The notes: a model not told the origin generated them from the sequence alone. A stretch of 64,000 bases of DNA from Andreprevotia sp. IGB-42 (GCF_009848685.1 NZ_WXTX01000002.1:124001-188000), one strand, 5' to 3'. Positions 35,195 through 44,593 are shown, counted from the first letter of the stretch. Numbers and translations are program-made.

Positions 35195-37363
35195 TTAGGA
35201 GAGCTTGAAGCCGGACACCGAATCTTTCAGCTCTTGCGCCAGGCCGGAGAGCTGGCCGATGATTTCGGCCGACTGCTTGGTGCCCTCGGTGGTCTGCTCG
35301 GTGATCGACAGGATGTCGCGCATCGAGTGGTTCACCCGGCCAGCAAGTTGCGTCTGGTCTTCCGTTTCATGCGCGATCGAGCCGATCAGCTTGGCCAGTT
35401 CTCGCGACACCTGACCGATCTCGGTCAGCGCCTTGCCGGCGGCATCGGAGAGCTTGGCCCCTTCCACCACACCCTGGGTGGACAGCTCCATGGCGGCCAC
35501 CGCGTCGTGCGTGTCGGTCTGAATGGTCTTCACGATCGCGCCGATCTGCTTGGTGGCTTCGCCGGAGCGCTCAGCCAGCCGCTGCACTTCTTCGGCCACC
35601 ACCGAGAAGCCGCGCCCTGCATCACCGGCAGCAGCCGCCTGGATCGCCGCATTCAACGCCAGCACGTTGGTCTGCTCGGTAATGTCGGAAATCAGTTCAA
35701 CGATTTCGCCAATTTCCTGTGACGATTCGCCTAGGCGCTTGATGCGCTTGGCGGTTTCCTGGATCTGTTCACGGATTTCGCCCATGCCCTTGATCTGGTT
35801 CTGCACCGCATCGGCGCCCTTCTCGGCGGCGGACAGCGACGATTGCGCCACGTTGGCCGATTCAGCCGCGTTGTGCGATACACCCTGGATCGAGCGCACC
35901 ATCTGTTCAACGGTCTGCGTGGTGTCCTGGATTTCATGCGACTGGCGTTCTGCGGCCAGCAGCAAGCTGTTGGACACCTCCTGCGCCTGCCCGGTGGCAC
36001 TGTTCACCTGCCCCGTGGCGCGGTTGATACCGCCAATCAGATTACGCAGCTCTTCAATGGTGAAGTTGATCGAGTCTGCGATCGCGCCGGTCAGGTCTTC
36101 GGTTACCAGCGCGCGGACCGTCAGGTCACCATCGGCCAAGTCGGACATTTCGTTCAGCAGGCGCAGAATCGCGTCCTGGTTCTTCTTGTTTTCGTTTTCC
36201 GATTCAACCCGGCGGCGCACCGCTTCCTGGTTGAACACGCGCACCAGCAGGTACAGCGAAATCACCGCAACGATGATGAAGATGGCTTCCAGCACGGTGG
36301 TCAGGAAACTGCCGAAGCGGTTTTCATAACGTGCGGCCAGATCGACCGTGTCTTTCAGCAGCTTGTCCGAGTCACGCACGATGGCCTGGTTGGCCAGACG
36401 GGTATTCACCAGCGGCTGCATGTTCTTGGAGAACGACGTCACCACCACTTCGAAATCGTGGAAAGTGGTCTTGATGTTGTTCAGTCGTTCAACCAGCGCG
36501 GAGCTGGAGGCCGGGCGGATCTGCATGCCCTCGTTGCCGTCGATGAAGCCGGCCACAATATCGTTGAATGTCGATACGTCCTTGCCCAGCAGGAACACCA
36601 CCTCGGGGTTGATCAACTCGCCCGCCAGCATGGCGTTGGCGTTCTTGGCCATACGCTGGCTCAGCATGGAAAGCTGGTTGGCGTAGTCGAGTTCGCGCAC
36701 GTTACCGCCAGTCTCGGCCAGCAGCGATGCAAATTGCTGTGTCTGCTCAAGCAGCTTGGCATCGTTGGCATTGATGCCGGCGACGCTCTTGCCCACCGCG
36801 ATCAGCGCAGGTTTTTGCTTGAGGATGGAATCAATGGTTGGCCGGCTGGGGTTGGGGCGATAGGACGCGGCCCAAGTCTGCTCGATGGCATCGAGCTGCT
36901 CGTTGCTGCCGCTGACCAGGCCAAAGAAACCGCCGCTGCTCTTGAGCTGCGCCAGGTCACCATCGAATTTCTGGTACGCGGATTCAAGAATCGGGAATGC
37001 ATCGGGCTGGCCCTGCACCGCTTGGGTCGATGCCCGCGCCAGACGCTGCGAGAGCATCTGCATTTCGGTGGCAATCGAGCGGCGCTCGGCGTTGTTGCTC
37101 GAATCACGGTAGGCCAGGAAGGCGGTACCGGCAAACAGCAGCACGGACGCACCCGCCACCAGCAGGAACAGCGCCATCTGCTGGCGCGCCGGCAAGCGGC
37201 CCACGAAAGGCAGTGGCTTGAGCGTGGCCGCATCATCGGTATCGGGCAACCGGATCTTTTCCAGAATCCAGGTGGTCTTGGTGGGCTCGTAGCCCTTCTT
37301 GCCCTCAGCCTTGGGCGCTTTGCGGCCAAACAGCTTGGCGAGGCCGTCCAGTTTCAGTGCCAT
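35195..37363 (-). CDS. pilJ: PilJ, methyl-accepting chemotaxis protein for type IV pili
   Basis: Membrane receptor of the Pil-Chp system. 722 residues: membrane segments at about 62-86 (MALFLLVAGASVLLFAGTAF) and 355-378 (VLEAIFIIVAVISLYLLV), with PilJ-type sensor helices between them (repeated LSQRLA/LSQRMAKNANAM helices). A HAMP-like region follows, then the MCP signalling hairpin with AGRGFSVVAEEVQRLAERS. The C-terminus SGLAQELKDSVSGFKLS has no obvious pentapeptide for CheR binding. Positioned between pilI and chpA. Confidence 0.95.
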   Translation of the reverse strand: MALKLDGLAKLFGRKAPKAEGKKGYEPTKTTWILEKIRLPDTDDAATLKPLPFVGRLPARQQMALFLLVAGASVLLFAGTAFLAYRDSSNNAERRSIATEMQMLSQRLARASTQAVQGQPDAFPILESAYQKFDGDLAQLKSSGGFFGLVSGSNEQLDAIEQTWAASYRPNPSRPTIDSILKQKPALIAVGKSVAGINANDAKLLEQTQQFASLLAETGGNVRELDYANQLSMLSQRMAKNANAMLAGELINPEVVFLLGKDVSTFNDIVAGFIDGNEGMQIRPASSSALVERLNNIKTTFHDFEVVVTSFSKNMQPLVNTRLANQAIVRDSDKLLKDTVDLAARYENRFGSFLTTVLEAIFIIVAVISLYLLVRVFNQEAVRRRVESENENKKNQDAILRLLNEMSDLADGDLTVRALVTEDLTGAIADSINFTIEELRNLIGGINRATGQVNSATGQAQEVSNSLLLAAERQSHEIQDTTQTVEQMVRSIQGVSHNAAESANVAQSSLSAAEKGADAVQNQIKGMGEIREQIQETAKRIKRLGESSQEIGEIVELISDITEQTNVLALNAAIQAAAAGDAGRGFSVVAEEVQRLAERSGEATKQIGAIVKTIQTDTHDAVAAMELSTQGVVEGAKLSDAAGKALTEIGQVSRELAKLIGSIAHETEDQTQLAGRVNHSMRDILSITEQTTEGTKQSAEIIGQLSGLAQELKDSVSGFKLS

Positions 37364-37458
37364 TTGCGTGTCTCTCCCAATGCGTTTTTATCTGATTATG
37401 TGTTGTTCAAGCACGGCTGTCAGCTTGGCTGTCAGGTATGGCTTGCCGGGCATGGCGC

Positions 37459-37965
37459 TCAGGCCTGCCCTGCTTGCAGGAAGACGGGATCGGCAACCAG
37501 CGAAACGATGTCCAGCGCACGCCACTCCTGCCCTGCGGCGTCGCGCCAGCTACCGGCGGCGCGCGGGTGCTCCGTCTCCACCGCCTGCATGTCGGCCAGA
37601 TGCTTGAGGCCCAGCATGCGCTCCACCAGGATGGCCGAATGCAGGATATGGCGCGGATGCAACAACATCAGTCGCGCGGCAGATGACCCTTGCAGTTCCG
37701 CACCGCCAAAAAAGGCGCCGACATCCGAAACGCTGACAAGGTTACCGCGTACATTGGCCACGCCGCGAAACCATGCTTGCGCCAGTGGCACGGATGAGAC
37801 GACCGGCACCGGCATGACCTCGGCCACATCGGCCAGATCCACCAGCCATTTTTCGCCTGCGATGCTCACGCCAAGGCGGGCATCGACCTGTGCCGTTGCG
37901 GTGGCGTTCTTCAGGCGCGCGACAACGCCTTCCTGATATTCCCGCAGACTGATGCGCTTGGCCAT
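37459..37965 (-). CDS. pilI: PilI, CheW-like coupling protein
   Basis: Couples the receptor PilJ to the kinase ChpA. 168 residues, a single CheW domain (LVDLADVAEVMPVPVVSSVP, FRGVANVRGNLVSVSDVG). The order pilH-pilI-pilJ is that of Pseudomonas and other twitching bacteria. 27 bp from pilH. Confidence 0.92.
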   Translation of the reverse strand: MAKRISLREYQEGVVARLKNATATAQVDARLGVSIAGEKWLVDLADVAEVMPVPVVSSVPLAQAWFRGVANVRGNLVSVSDVGAFFGGAELQGSSAARLMLLHPRHILHSAILVERMLGLKHLADMQAVETEHPRAAGSWRDAAGQEWRALDIVSLVADPVFLQAGQA

Positions 37966-37992
37966 ATAAGGCTCCAGGCTGGATGTTGAAGG

Positions 37993-38355
37993 TTACAGCG
38001 CGGCGATCTTGGCCAGCAGCTCTTGCGGATCGACCGGCTTCACCACGTATTCCACCGCGCCCTGGCGCTTGCCCCACACCTTGTCGGTTTCCTGGTTCTT
38101 GGATGTACACATGATGATGGGGATATGCTTGGTGGCTTCGTCACGGCTGATGGTGCGCGTGGCCTGGAAGCCGTTCATGCCGGGCATCACCACATCCATC
38201 AGGATGAGGTCTGGCATGATTTCCTTGGCCTTGGCGACTGCTTCTTCACCAGATTCGACAGTCAGTATCTGGAAGCCGTTCTTGGTCAGCAATTCGCCGA
38301 GGAAATGGCGTTCGGTCGGGGAATCATCAACGATCAGGATTTTCTTGATGGACAT
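37993..38355 (-). CDS. pilH: PilH, CheY-like response regulator
   Basis: Single-domain receiver; in P. aeruginosa it opposes PilG, promoting pilus retraction and acting as a phosphate sink. 120 residues. Acidic pocket IVDDSP at 8-13, phospho-Asp D54 (LMDVVMPG), and conserved Lys in the C-terminal KPVDPQEL. It lies 41 bp after pilG. Confidence 0.94.
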   Translation of the reverse strand: MSIKKILIVDDSPTERHFLGELLTKNGFQILTVESGEEAVAKAKEIMPDLILMDVVMPGMNGFQATRTISRDEATKHIPIIMCTSKNQETDKVWGKRQGAVEYVVKPVDPQELLAKIAAL

Positions 38356-38396
38356 GGTGCATTCCTAAAATCTGTAGAAATCTGGCCTGCGCAGTT

Positions 38397-38780
38397 TCAA
38401 TCGTGCTTTACATGAGCACCGACGGCGGTCAGCAGGCTGTCTTTGGTAAAAGGTTTGGTCAGGTATTCATCCGATCCGACCATGCGGCCACGCGCACGGT
38501 CAAACAGCCCGTCCTTGGACGACAGCATGATCACCGGTGTCGCCTTGTAGCGCGGGTTTTTCTTGATCAGCGAGCAGGTCTGATAACCATCGAGCCGCGG
38601 CATCATCACGTCCACGAAAATCACGTCAGGCTGGTGATCACTGATTTTGGCCAGTGCATCGAAACCGTCTTCGGCAAGTATGACTTCACAGCCGGCTTGT
38701 CCCAGAAAAATTTCGGCACTGCGACGGATCGTGTTGCTGTCGTCGATCACCATGACCTTGACGCCGGCGAGATTCGACAT
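38397..38780 (-). CDS. pilG: PilG, CheY-like response regulator
   Basis: Single-domain receiver that promotes pilus extension and stimulates cAMP signalling in P. aeruginosa. 127 residues. IDDSN at 12-16, phospho-Asp D57 (FVDVMMPRLDGYQTC), and KPFTKDSL near the C-terminus. It has a consensus ribosome-binding site AGGAGG, 5 bases from the ATG, the best in the operon. First gene of the pil-chp operon. Confidence 0.94.
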   Translation of the reverse strand: MSNLAGVKVMVIDDSNTIRRSAEIFLGQAGCEVILAEDGFDALAKISDHQPDVIFVDVMMPRLDGYQTCSLIKKNPRYKATPVIMLSSKDGLFDRARGRMVGSDEYLTKPFTKDSLLTAVGAHVKHD

Positions 38781-38852
38781 GGACCTCCTCCTTATGCAGC
38801 CTGCCCATTGCACGCAATGTCGCGCAAGCCGAACAGACCTCTTGTTGATGCG

Positions 38853-38882
38853 ATCATACCGATAGCGTTTTCAATAAGACAA
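38853..38882 (-). promoter_or_regulatory. Sigma-70-like promoter of the pilGHIJ-chpA operon
   Basis: On the minus strand TTGTCT (38877-38882) and TATGAT (38853-38858), 18-bp spacer, about 70 bp before the pilG ATG. Confidence 0.5.
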
Positions 38883-38928
38883 GGCTGATGCGCTATTCAA
38901 TAGCAAATAACCGGGAAATGTGGCGAAG

Positions 38929-38968
38929 AAAAAAAGAAACCCCGGTCCAAGGGGAAAACGACCGGGGT
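38929..38968 (-). terminator. Terminator downstream of engB
   Basis: ACCCCGGT (38939-38946) pairs with ACCGGGGT (38961-38968); the minus strand then reads TTTCTTTTTTTCTTC. Confidence 0.8.
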
Positions 38969-39080
38969 GTAATAGGCCCCGGCAATGTGGCCGGAGCACC
39001 CGCTCAGGGAGGAAAAGCGGGAGGTGCGGGGGCGCACCTAGCTCCTAGGATAGAAAGCCTCGCGCAAAGTTCAACACGAT

Positions 39081-39713
39081 TCACTCGCCGTCCGTCGCCC
39101 CGTCTTCCTGACCAAGCGGTAAGCGGTGTGCATCAAACCAGCGGCCGACCACTTTTTCTGTCTCTTCCACGCCCTGTTTTTTCAGGCTGGAAAACAACTG
39201 CACGGTAATCTGCGGATCACCGGCAAACTCGGCCTGCACATCACGCAGTGTCTTGATTTTTTCCTGGTTGGTGAGCTTGTCGGCCTTGGTCAGCAGGCAA
39301 TGCACCGGCTTGCCGGTGGGGCGAAACCATTCCAGCATGCGCCAGTCGCGCTCGGTGAGCGGACGGCGCGCATCCATGATCAGCACGAGGCCGATCAGGT
39401 TTTCACGCTCGACCAGATACTGGCCCAGCAGTTTTTCCCAGTGCGCGCGCACACTGGCAGGCACTTCGGCATAACCATAGCCGGGCAGGTCGACCAGACG
39501 ACGCTCTCCACCAAAATCGAAGTAATTGATATGCTGCGTGCGGCCGGGCGTTTTGGAAACGAACGCCAGGCGGGTGTGATTGGCCAGGGTATTGATGGCG
39601 CTGGATTTTCCAGCATTGGAACGGCCGGCAAAAGCGACCTCGATGCCCTCGTTGGGCAGCATTTTCAGGTCGTTGACGGTAATCAGGAACTGCAGTCCGC
39701 GAAACAGCGACAT
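39081..39713 (-). CDS. engB: Ribosome biogenesis GTP-binding protein EngB/YihA
   Basis: Essential GTPase for assembly of the 50S subunit. 210 residues: G1 [10 protein letters not shown]2 KTPGRTQ, G3 DLPGYGYA, G4 TKADKL. ATG 39713 gives the usual N-terminus before [11 protein letters not shown]; upstream in-frame codons have no family similarity. Ribosome-binding site weak. Divergent from cytochrome c4. A 110-bp GC-rich, hairpin-rich tract separates its stop from the terminator. Confidence 0.95.
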   Translation of the reverse strand: MSLFRGLQFLITVNDLKMLPNEGIEVAFAGRSNAGKSSAINTLANHTRLAFVSKTPGRTQHINYFDFGGERRLVDLPGYGYAEVPASVRAHWEKLLGQYLVERENLIGLVLIMDARRPLTERDWRMLEWFRPTGKPVHCLLTKADKLTNQEKIKTLRDVQAEFAGDPQITVQLFSSLKKQGVEETEKVVGRWFDAHRLPLGQEDGATDGE

Positions 39714-39879
39714 GGGCGGGATTCTCAAGGTACTTTGCCCGCGCGGGCAGTGGCCGACTGTGGCAAGAAAAGGGACGGAGCGCGGGCGTGTGGTTCGGCT
39801 TTCTTTCTTGCTATAGAATAGCAGGATTATATTCGTAAGCCGTCGGTGAAACCGGCGCTTTGCTTGGGGAGAGCAACAT

Positions 39880-40542
39880 ATGCAGCGCGTGACCGCACTG
39901 GCAGCAGCACTGTTGATGACGATGGCATCGGGCGTATTCGCCGCCGAAGCTGCACCCGCTACCAAGGGTGACCCGGCCAAGGGCAAGGAAATCGTCGATA
40001 AGGTTTGTGCCGCCTGTCATGGCGTCGATGGCAATAGCGCCGCCGCTGCCAACCCCAGCCTTGCTGGGCAGCATCCCGAATACATCTACAAGCAGCTGAA
40101 CGACTTCAAGACGCAGAAGCGCGCCAACCCGGTGATGCTGGGCATTGCCTCGCAACTGTCGGATGCCGACATGCGCAATGTGTCGAGCTACTTCTCGGCA
40201 CAGCAGGCCAAGGATCGCGGCGCATCCGACAAGGTACTGATCGAAGCGGGCAAGAAAATCTACCGTGGCGGCATTGCCGCCAAGGGCCTGCCCGCCTGTA
40301 TGGCCTGCCACGGCCCGTCTGGCTCTGGCATTCCGTCGCAGTTTCCGCGTGTAGGCGGCCAGCATGCGGGTTATATCGAAGCCCAGCTGAAGAGCTTCCG
40401 CCTGGCTGCCAACAGCGAGTCGTATACCAAGAGCATCAATCCCAAGCCGCGCGCCAACAACGATGCGATGAAACAGATCGCCGCCCGGATGTCGGACGAA
40501 GACATCCGCGCCGTGGCTGAGTTCATGCAGGCGCTGCACTGA
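39880..40542 (+). CDS. Cytochrome c4 (diheme)
   Basis: Periplasmic two-heme cytochrome that carries electrons from bc1 to the terminal oxidase. 220 residues: signal peptide cleaved at about VFAAEA, first heme site C43-C46-H47, second C140-C143-H144, each with a downstream Met ligand region ([24 protein letters not shown]). The tandem duplicated domains are typical. GGGGAG lies before the ATG. Followed by a terminator and then resB-ccsA, which attach its hemes. Confidence 0.95.
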   Translation: MQRVTALAAALLMTMASGVFAAEAAPATKGDPAKGKEIVDKVCAACHGVDGNSAAAANPSLAGQHPEYIYKQLNDFKTQKRANPVMLGIASQLSDADMRNVSSYFSAQQAKDRGASDKVLIEAGKKIYRGGIAAKGLPACMACHGPSGSGIPSQFPRVGGQHAGYIEAQLKSFRLAANSESYTKSINPKPRANNDAMKQIAARMSDEDIRAVAEFMQALH

Positions 40543-40582
40543 TCCCCTGCCGGCCGGAACCATTTCCGGCCGCACCACACCA

Positions 40583-40606
40583 AAGGGGCGGTCAACGCCC
40601 CTTTTT
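40583..40606 (+). terminator. Intrinsic terminator abutting the resB start codon
   Basis: AGGGGCG pairs with CGCCCCT, loop GTCAA, then TTTTT. It ends 5 bases before the resB ATG at 40612. Confidence 0.8.
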
Positions 40607-40611
40607 GCTTG

Positions 40612-42642
40612 ATGAAAACCAGACGCTACATTCCATTCCGCCACGCACTGTACGACCTGCTGTCGTCGATGCGTTTTGCGATCAGCCTGCTGGTCGTGCT
40701 GTCCATCGCGTCCATCATCGGCACGGTGCTCAAGCAGAACGAGCCCTATAGCAACTACCACTTCGAGTTCGGTGATTTCTGGTTCAGCATTTTCGAGCCC
40801 ATCGGCCTGTTCGATGTGTATCACGCCGGCTGGTTCCTCGGCATCCTGGGCTTCCTGGTGGTATCGCTAAGCCTGTGCATCTATCGCCACCTGCCCGGCT
40901 TCGTGCGCGAGATCAAAAGCTACCGCGCCAGTGCCACCGCCAATTCGCTGCAACTGATGCAGCATCACGCCAGCGGCGCGGGCACGCCGGATCAGGCTGC
41001 GGTGCTCGCCCACCTGAAAACGGCAGGCTTCCGCTGGAAAATCCGCGATGAAGACGGTGCGGTGCTGATTGCCGCCAAGCGCGGCAGCTGGCAGAAGCTG
41101 GGCTACTTCTTTGCCCACTCGGCGATGATCGTGATCTTCGTTGGTGGCCTGATGGACGGCAACCTGCCGCTGAAAATCCGCGAGTTGTTCGGCAACAAGG
41201 TGGCGGAAACGCGCGACCTGCCACAAAGCAAGGTGCCGCCGCAAAGCCGGCTGGATGCGGGCAACGGCTCGTTCCGCGGCAATGTCACACTGGCCGAGGG
41301 CGGCGGGGCGGACGTGGTGTTCATCAATTCCGGCAATGGTTATTTCGTGCAGGAATTACCGTTCGTGCTCAAGCTCAAGCAGTTCCATGTCGAGCATTAC
41401 AGCACCGGCCAGCCGAAGAAGTTTGCCTCCGACATCGAAGTGCTCGATCGCGTCAGCGGCAAGCGCATCACATCGGGCACGGTGGAAGTGAACAAGCCGC
41501 TGGTCGTTGATGGCGTGGCCATCTATCAATCCAGCTTCGGCGATGGCGGCTCCGGCCTGACCTTTGCGCGCTGGGATCTGGCCACCGGCCAGAAAACCGC
41601 GCTGGCCGGGCGCTCGCAAGCGGCACAGGCCATCCGCATCGGCAATGATGACTACACGCTGGAAACCGGCGACCTGCGCGTATTCAATATCGAGAACATG
41701 GGCAAACCAGCCGCGCAGACGTCCACCGTGGCGGTCAGCCAGCTGGAGCAGACGCTGCAATCGGCACGCTCGGTGAAGGCCGACCACAACCTGCGCAACC
41801 TCGGCCCATCCATCCAGTTCAAGCTGCGCGATTCCGCCGGCCAAGCCACCGAATACCTGAACTACCTGGCGCCATTCAACGACGAAGGAACGCTGTACCT
41901 GGTGACCGGCATGCGCCGGGCGGTCAGCGATGCTTTTGCCTTCGTGCGCATCCCGCTCGACGATGCCGCCGAAGTCGATACCTTCCAGCGGCTGCGCGCC
42001 ACCTTGCTGGACGCGAAGAACTGGCCGGAAATCGCCCGCCGCACCGCAGACAAGGCTTTCAAGGATGGCGCGTTCTCCGCCACCAATCACCGCGAATTCC
42101 AAGCCGTTGCACAGAATGTGCTGCAACAGTTTGCGCTGGGTGGCTTTCCGGCGCTGGAGCGCTTCCTCGATGCCAAGGTCCCCAAGGAACAACGCCAGAA
42201 CGTGGCGCAAACGTACCTGAAAATCTTGCAGGGCGCGGCCATCGATGCGATGGAACTGGCGCAGCAGCGCGCCGGCCTGCCGACATTGACCATGGACGCC
42301 GCGCACTACCGCTTCCTGATGGACAGCCTGGTGGCCAACAGCGCGCTGTTCGATTACGGCCCGCCGGTCTACCTGCAGCCAACCGGCTTTACCGAAGTAA
42401 AATCGAGCGGCTTCCAGCTCACGCGTTCGCCCGGCAAGAATATTGTATATCTTGGCTCCATCTTGCTGGTGCTGGGCATCTTCTGCATGTTCTATGTGCG
42501 CGAGGAACGGCTCTGGCTACGCATGGCCGGCGGGCGTACGCTGATCGCCATGAGCAGCAACCGCCGCAACCGCGATTTTGACCGTGAATTCGAGCGCCAC
42601 CGCGATGCGCTCCTGCCCCAAGAACCCGGAGATGCAGCATGA
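40612..42642 (+). CDS. resB: Cytochrome c biogenesis protein ResB (System II)
   Basis: With CcsA it forms the heme exporter and cytochrome c synthetase of System II. 676 residues: three membrane segments near the N-terminus (MRFAISLLVVLSIASIIGTV; GWFLGILGFLVVSLSLCIY; GYFFAHSAMIVIFVGGLM), a large periplasmic domain (about 180-600), and a last segment NIVYLGSILLVLGIFCMFYV before a short cytosolic tail. No Shine-Dalgarno sequence is present because the terminator hairpin occupies its place. The ATG overlaps no upstream gene; the alternative is a later Met (SSMRF). Confidence 0.93.
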   Translation: MKTRRYIPFRHALYDLLSSMRFAISLLVVLSIASIIGTVLKQNEPYSNYHFEFGDFWFSIFEPIGLFDVYHAGWFLGILGFLVVSLSLCIYRHLPGFVREIKSYRASATANSLQLMQHHASGAGTPDQAAVLAHLKTAGFRWKIRDEDGAVLIAAKRGSWQKLGYFFAHSAMIVIFVGGLMDGNLPLKIRELFGNKVAETRDLPQSKVPPQSRLDAGNGSFRGNVTLAEGGGADVVFINSGNGYFVQELPFVLKLKQFHVEHYSTGQPKKFASDIEVLDRVSGKRITSGTVEVNKPLVVDGVAIYQSSFGDGGSGLTFARWDLATGQKTALAGRSQAAQAIRIGNDDYTLETGDLRVFNIENMGKPAAQTSTVAVSQLEQTLQSARSVKADHNLRNLGPSIQFKLRDSAGQATEYLNYLAPFNDEGTLYLVTGMRRAVSDAFAFVRIPLDDAAEVDTFQRLRATLLDAKNWPEIARRTADKAFKDGAFSATNHREFQAVAQNVLQQFALGGFPALERFLDAKVPKEQRQNVAQTYLKILQGAAIDAMELAQQRAGLPTLTMDAAHYRFLMDSLVANSALFDYGPPVYLQPTGFTEVKSSGFQLTRSPGKNIVYLGSILLVLGIFCMFYVREERLWLRMAGGRTLIAMSSNRRNRDFDREFERHRDALLPQEPGDAA

Positions 42643-43766
42643 CTGCCGCCACCCTGAACCTGCGTAGCCGCAGCCCCTTCGATTTTGCCTTTGCCGTGCT
42701 GATGGTGATCGCCTGCGGCATTGCCTTTGCACGCTACAACCCGTACATGGATTACTACGAGCAGGCCATTCTGCTGGGCGCCACACTGGCGCTGATTGCA
42801 TTCGGCTGGTTCTGGCGCGCCATGCGTACGTTCCTGCCGGTGTGCGCACTGGTGGCGCTAACCGGCATCTACATCTACCAGGGCGATCTGGCGCGCGGGC
42901 AGACCGCGTTCTGGCTCAAGTACATGCTGGCCAGCCAGTCGCTGGTGATGTGGATGTGCGTGTGCTTCTTCCTCGCCACTGCCATGTTCTGGCTGGGCAT
43001 GCTGCGCCGCTCGGCAACCGCGCTGTCGATCGGCGTGGGCCTCACCTGGGCCGCTGCCACTGCTGCACTATCGTCCGCACTGGTGCGCTGGTACGAGAGC
43101 TACCTGATCGGCAGCGACGTCGGCCACATTCCCGTCTCCAACCTGTACGAAGTCTTCGTGTTGTTTTGCCTGATCACCTCGCTGATGTACCTGTATTACG
43201 CAGCGCGCTTCAATGCACGCAGCATGGGTGCCTTCGTGCTGCTGGTGATCTCGGCGGCGGTGGGCTTCATCCTCTGGTACACGTTCGACCGGCAGGCACA
43301 TGAAATCCAGCCGCTGATTCCGGCGCTGCAGTCGTGGTGGATGAAAATCCACGTACCGGCCAACTTCATCGGCTACGGCGCTTTCGCGCTATCCGCCATG
43401 CTGGGTGTGGCGCAGCTGCTGGTATCGCGCGGCATCCTCACCACGCGCCTGCCCAGCTATGACACGCTGGGCGAGGTGATGTACAAGGCCATTTCGGTGG
43501 GCTTCCTGTTCTTCACCATTGCCACCATCCTGGGTGCCGCATGGGCTGCAGATGCATGGGGGGGTTACTGGAGCTGGGATCCGAAGGAAACCTGGGCGCT
43601 GATCGTTTGGCTGAACTACGCGGCGTGGCTGCATGTGCGGCTGGTTAAAGGCTGGCGCGGCGAGGTGCTGGCTTGGTGGTCGGTGGTTGGCCTGCTTGTA
43701 ACCACCTTTGCCTTTCTCGGTGTCAATATGTTCCTGTCTGGCCTTCATTCTTACGGCGGACTTTAA
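42639..43766 (+). CDS. ccsA: Cytochrome c biogenesis protein CcsA (System II, ResC)
   Basis: Heme-handling protein of the inner membrane, partner of ResB. 375 residues, about eight or nine membrane segments. The tryptophan-rich WWD-type motif WGGYWSWDPKETWALIVW lies near the C-terminus, and conserved His residues (MKIHVPANFIGYGA; AAWLHVRL) are heme ligands. ATGA overlap with resB. The unit resB-ccsA serves cytochrome c1 and c4. Confidence 0.95.
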   Translation: MTAATLNLRSRSPFDFAFAVLMVIACGIAFARYNPYMDYYEQAILLGATLALIAFGWFWRAMRTFLPVCALVALTGIYIYQGDLARGQTAFWLKYMLASQSLVMWMCVCFFLATAMFWLGMLRRSATALSIGVGLTWAAATAALSSALVRWYESYLIGSDVGHIPVSNLYEVFVLFCLITSLMYLYYAARFNARSMGAFVLLVISAAVGFILWYTFDRQAHEIQPLIPALQSWWMKIHVPANFIGYGAFALSAMLGVAQLLVSRGILTTRLPSYDTLGEVMYKAISVGFLFFTIATILGAAWAADAWGGYWSWDPKETWALIVWLNYAAWLHVRLVKGWRGEVLAWWSVVGLLVTTFAFLGVNMFLSGLHSYGGL

Positions 43767-43807
43767 TCAAAGCATCGAAAAAAACCAGCAAATACAACAC
43801 CCATCCA

Positions 43808-43824
43808 TAACCCTATCAGGGTTA
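43808..43824. repeat. 17-bp palindrome upstream of the first paralogue
   Basis: TAACCCT-ATC-AGGGTTA, perfect 7-bp arms, in the 125-bp gap between ccsA and the next gene. No T run follows, so it is not a normal terminator; it could be an operator. Confidence 0.5.
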
Positions 43825-43891
43825 GCCCGTAGTGCGCAGCAGGCACATGCTGTCTTAATCTGTAACAACCACCACCTTGGGGGGATTGCAG

Positions 43892-44380
43892 ATGGACAGC
43901 GTGATCTACCAGAAAACCGACAAGGGTCAACGCGAGCTGACCGAACGCACGGAGCCGCTCTCTCCCAGGCTGCGCCAGCTATTGATCCTGATCGACGGCA
44001 AGCGCAATCTGGGTGAGCTGCAACAGATGTCCGCGGGCGCGGACCTGACCGATCCGCTCAATCGCCTGCTCGATCTGCACCTGATTGCAGTGCACTCGGG
44101 CAATCCGCTTTTCAAGCCCAAAACCGAAACCCTCGCCGGCAGCGCGGATGCGCTGTCACCCGAGCGCATTGCGGCGGTACAACGCGCCATCCAGGCATGC
44201 AGCCAGCAATACCTGGGGCAGCAGTGGGCAGAAAAGCTCGCCACTGCGATGGCTGCTGCACGCACACCCCAGCAACTGCAAACCGTCGTCGATGATTGCC
44301 TGACGGCATTGCGCCGCTCTGGCCATCGTGGCGCGGCCGATACCTGCCAGCGCGATGTGAGCAACGCGTTATCGACGTGA
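43892..44380 (+). CDS. Protein of unknown function, paralogue 1 of a tandem pair
   Basis: 162 residues. The N-terminal 65 residues look like a small winged-helix-like or helical module (VIYQKTDKGQRELTER, SPRLRQLLILIDGKRNLGEL, NRLLDLHLI), followed by a short linker and a helical C-terminal half (SPERIAAVQRAIQACSQQYLG to CQRDVSNALST). No signal peptide or membrane segment. ATG 43892 is preceded by a GGGGGGA tract 7 bases upstream; TTG at 43877 is a possible longer start. It is homologous along its length to the next gene. I do not recognise the function. Confidence 0.75.
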   Translation: MDSVIYQKTDKGQRELTERTEPLSPRLRQLLILIDGKRNLGELQQMSAGADLTDPLNRLLDLHLIAVHSGNPLFKPKTETLAGSADALSPERIAAVQRAIQACSQQYLGQQWAEKLATAMAAARTPQQLQTVVDDCLTALRRSGHRGAADTCQRDVSNALST

Positions 44381-44477
44381 TCGGTGCGCGATGCACCGGC
44401 TCGCGCTGCACGCTGCAGCCCGAGTGTTGCCCGAATAAGACATCCGTGTTTGTTTCACCATGGTGCCGATAACCAGC

Positions 44478-44500
44478 TATGCTGCAGTTCTTGCAGCATA
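44478..44500. repeat. 23-bp inverted repeat upstream of the second paralogue
   Basis: TATGCTGCA-GTTCT-TGCAGCATA, perfect 9-bp arms, about 120 bp before the start of the next gene. It lacks a T run. It may be an operator or an RNA hairpin. Confidence 0.5.
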
Positions 44501-44593
44501 TACATGCCACTGGTCAGCCTGCATTCAATCGCAGCGCACTTGCAGGCAGTGAAGTAACATAAAATATGACACGCCGATTTCCTGACGGCATTT

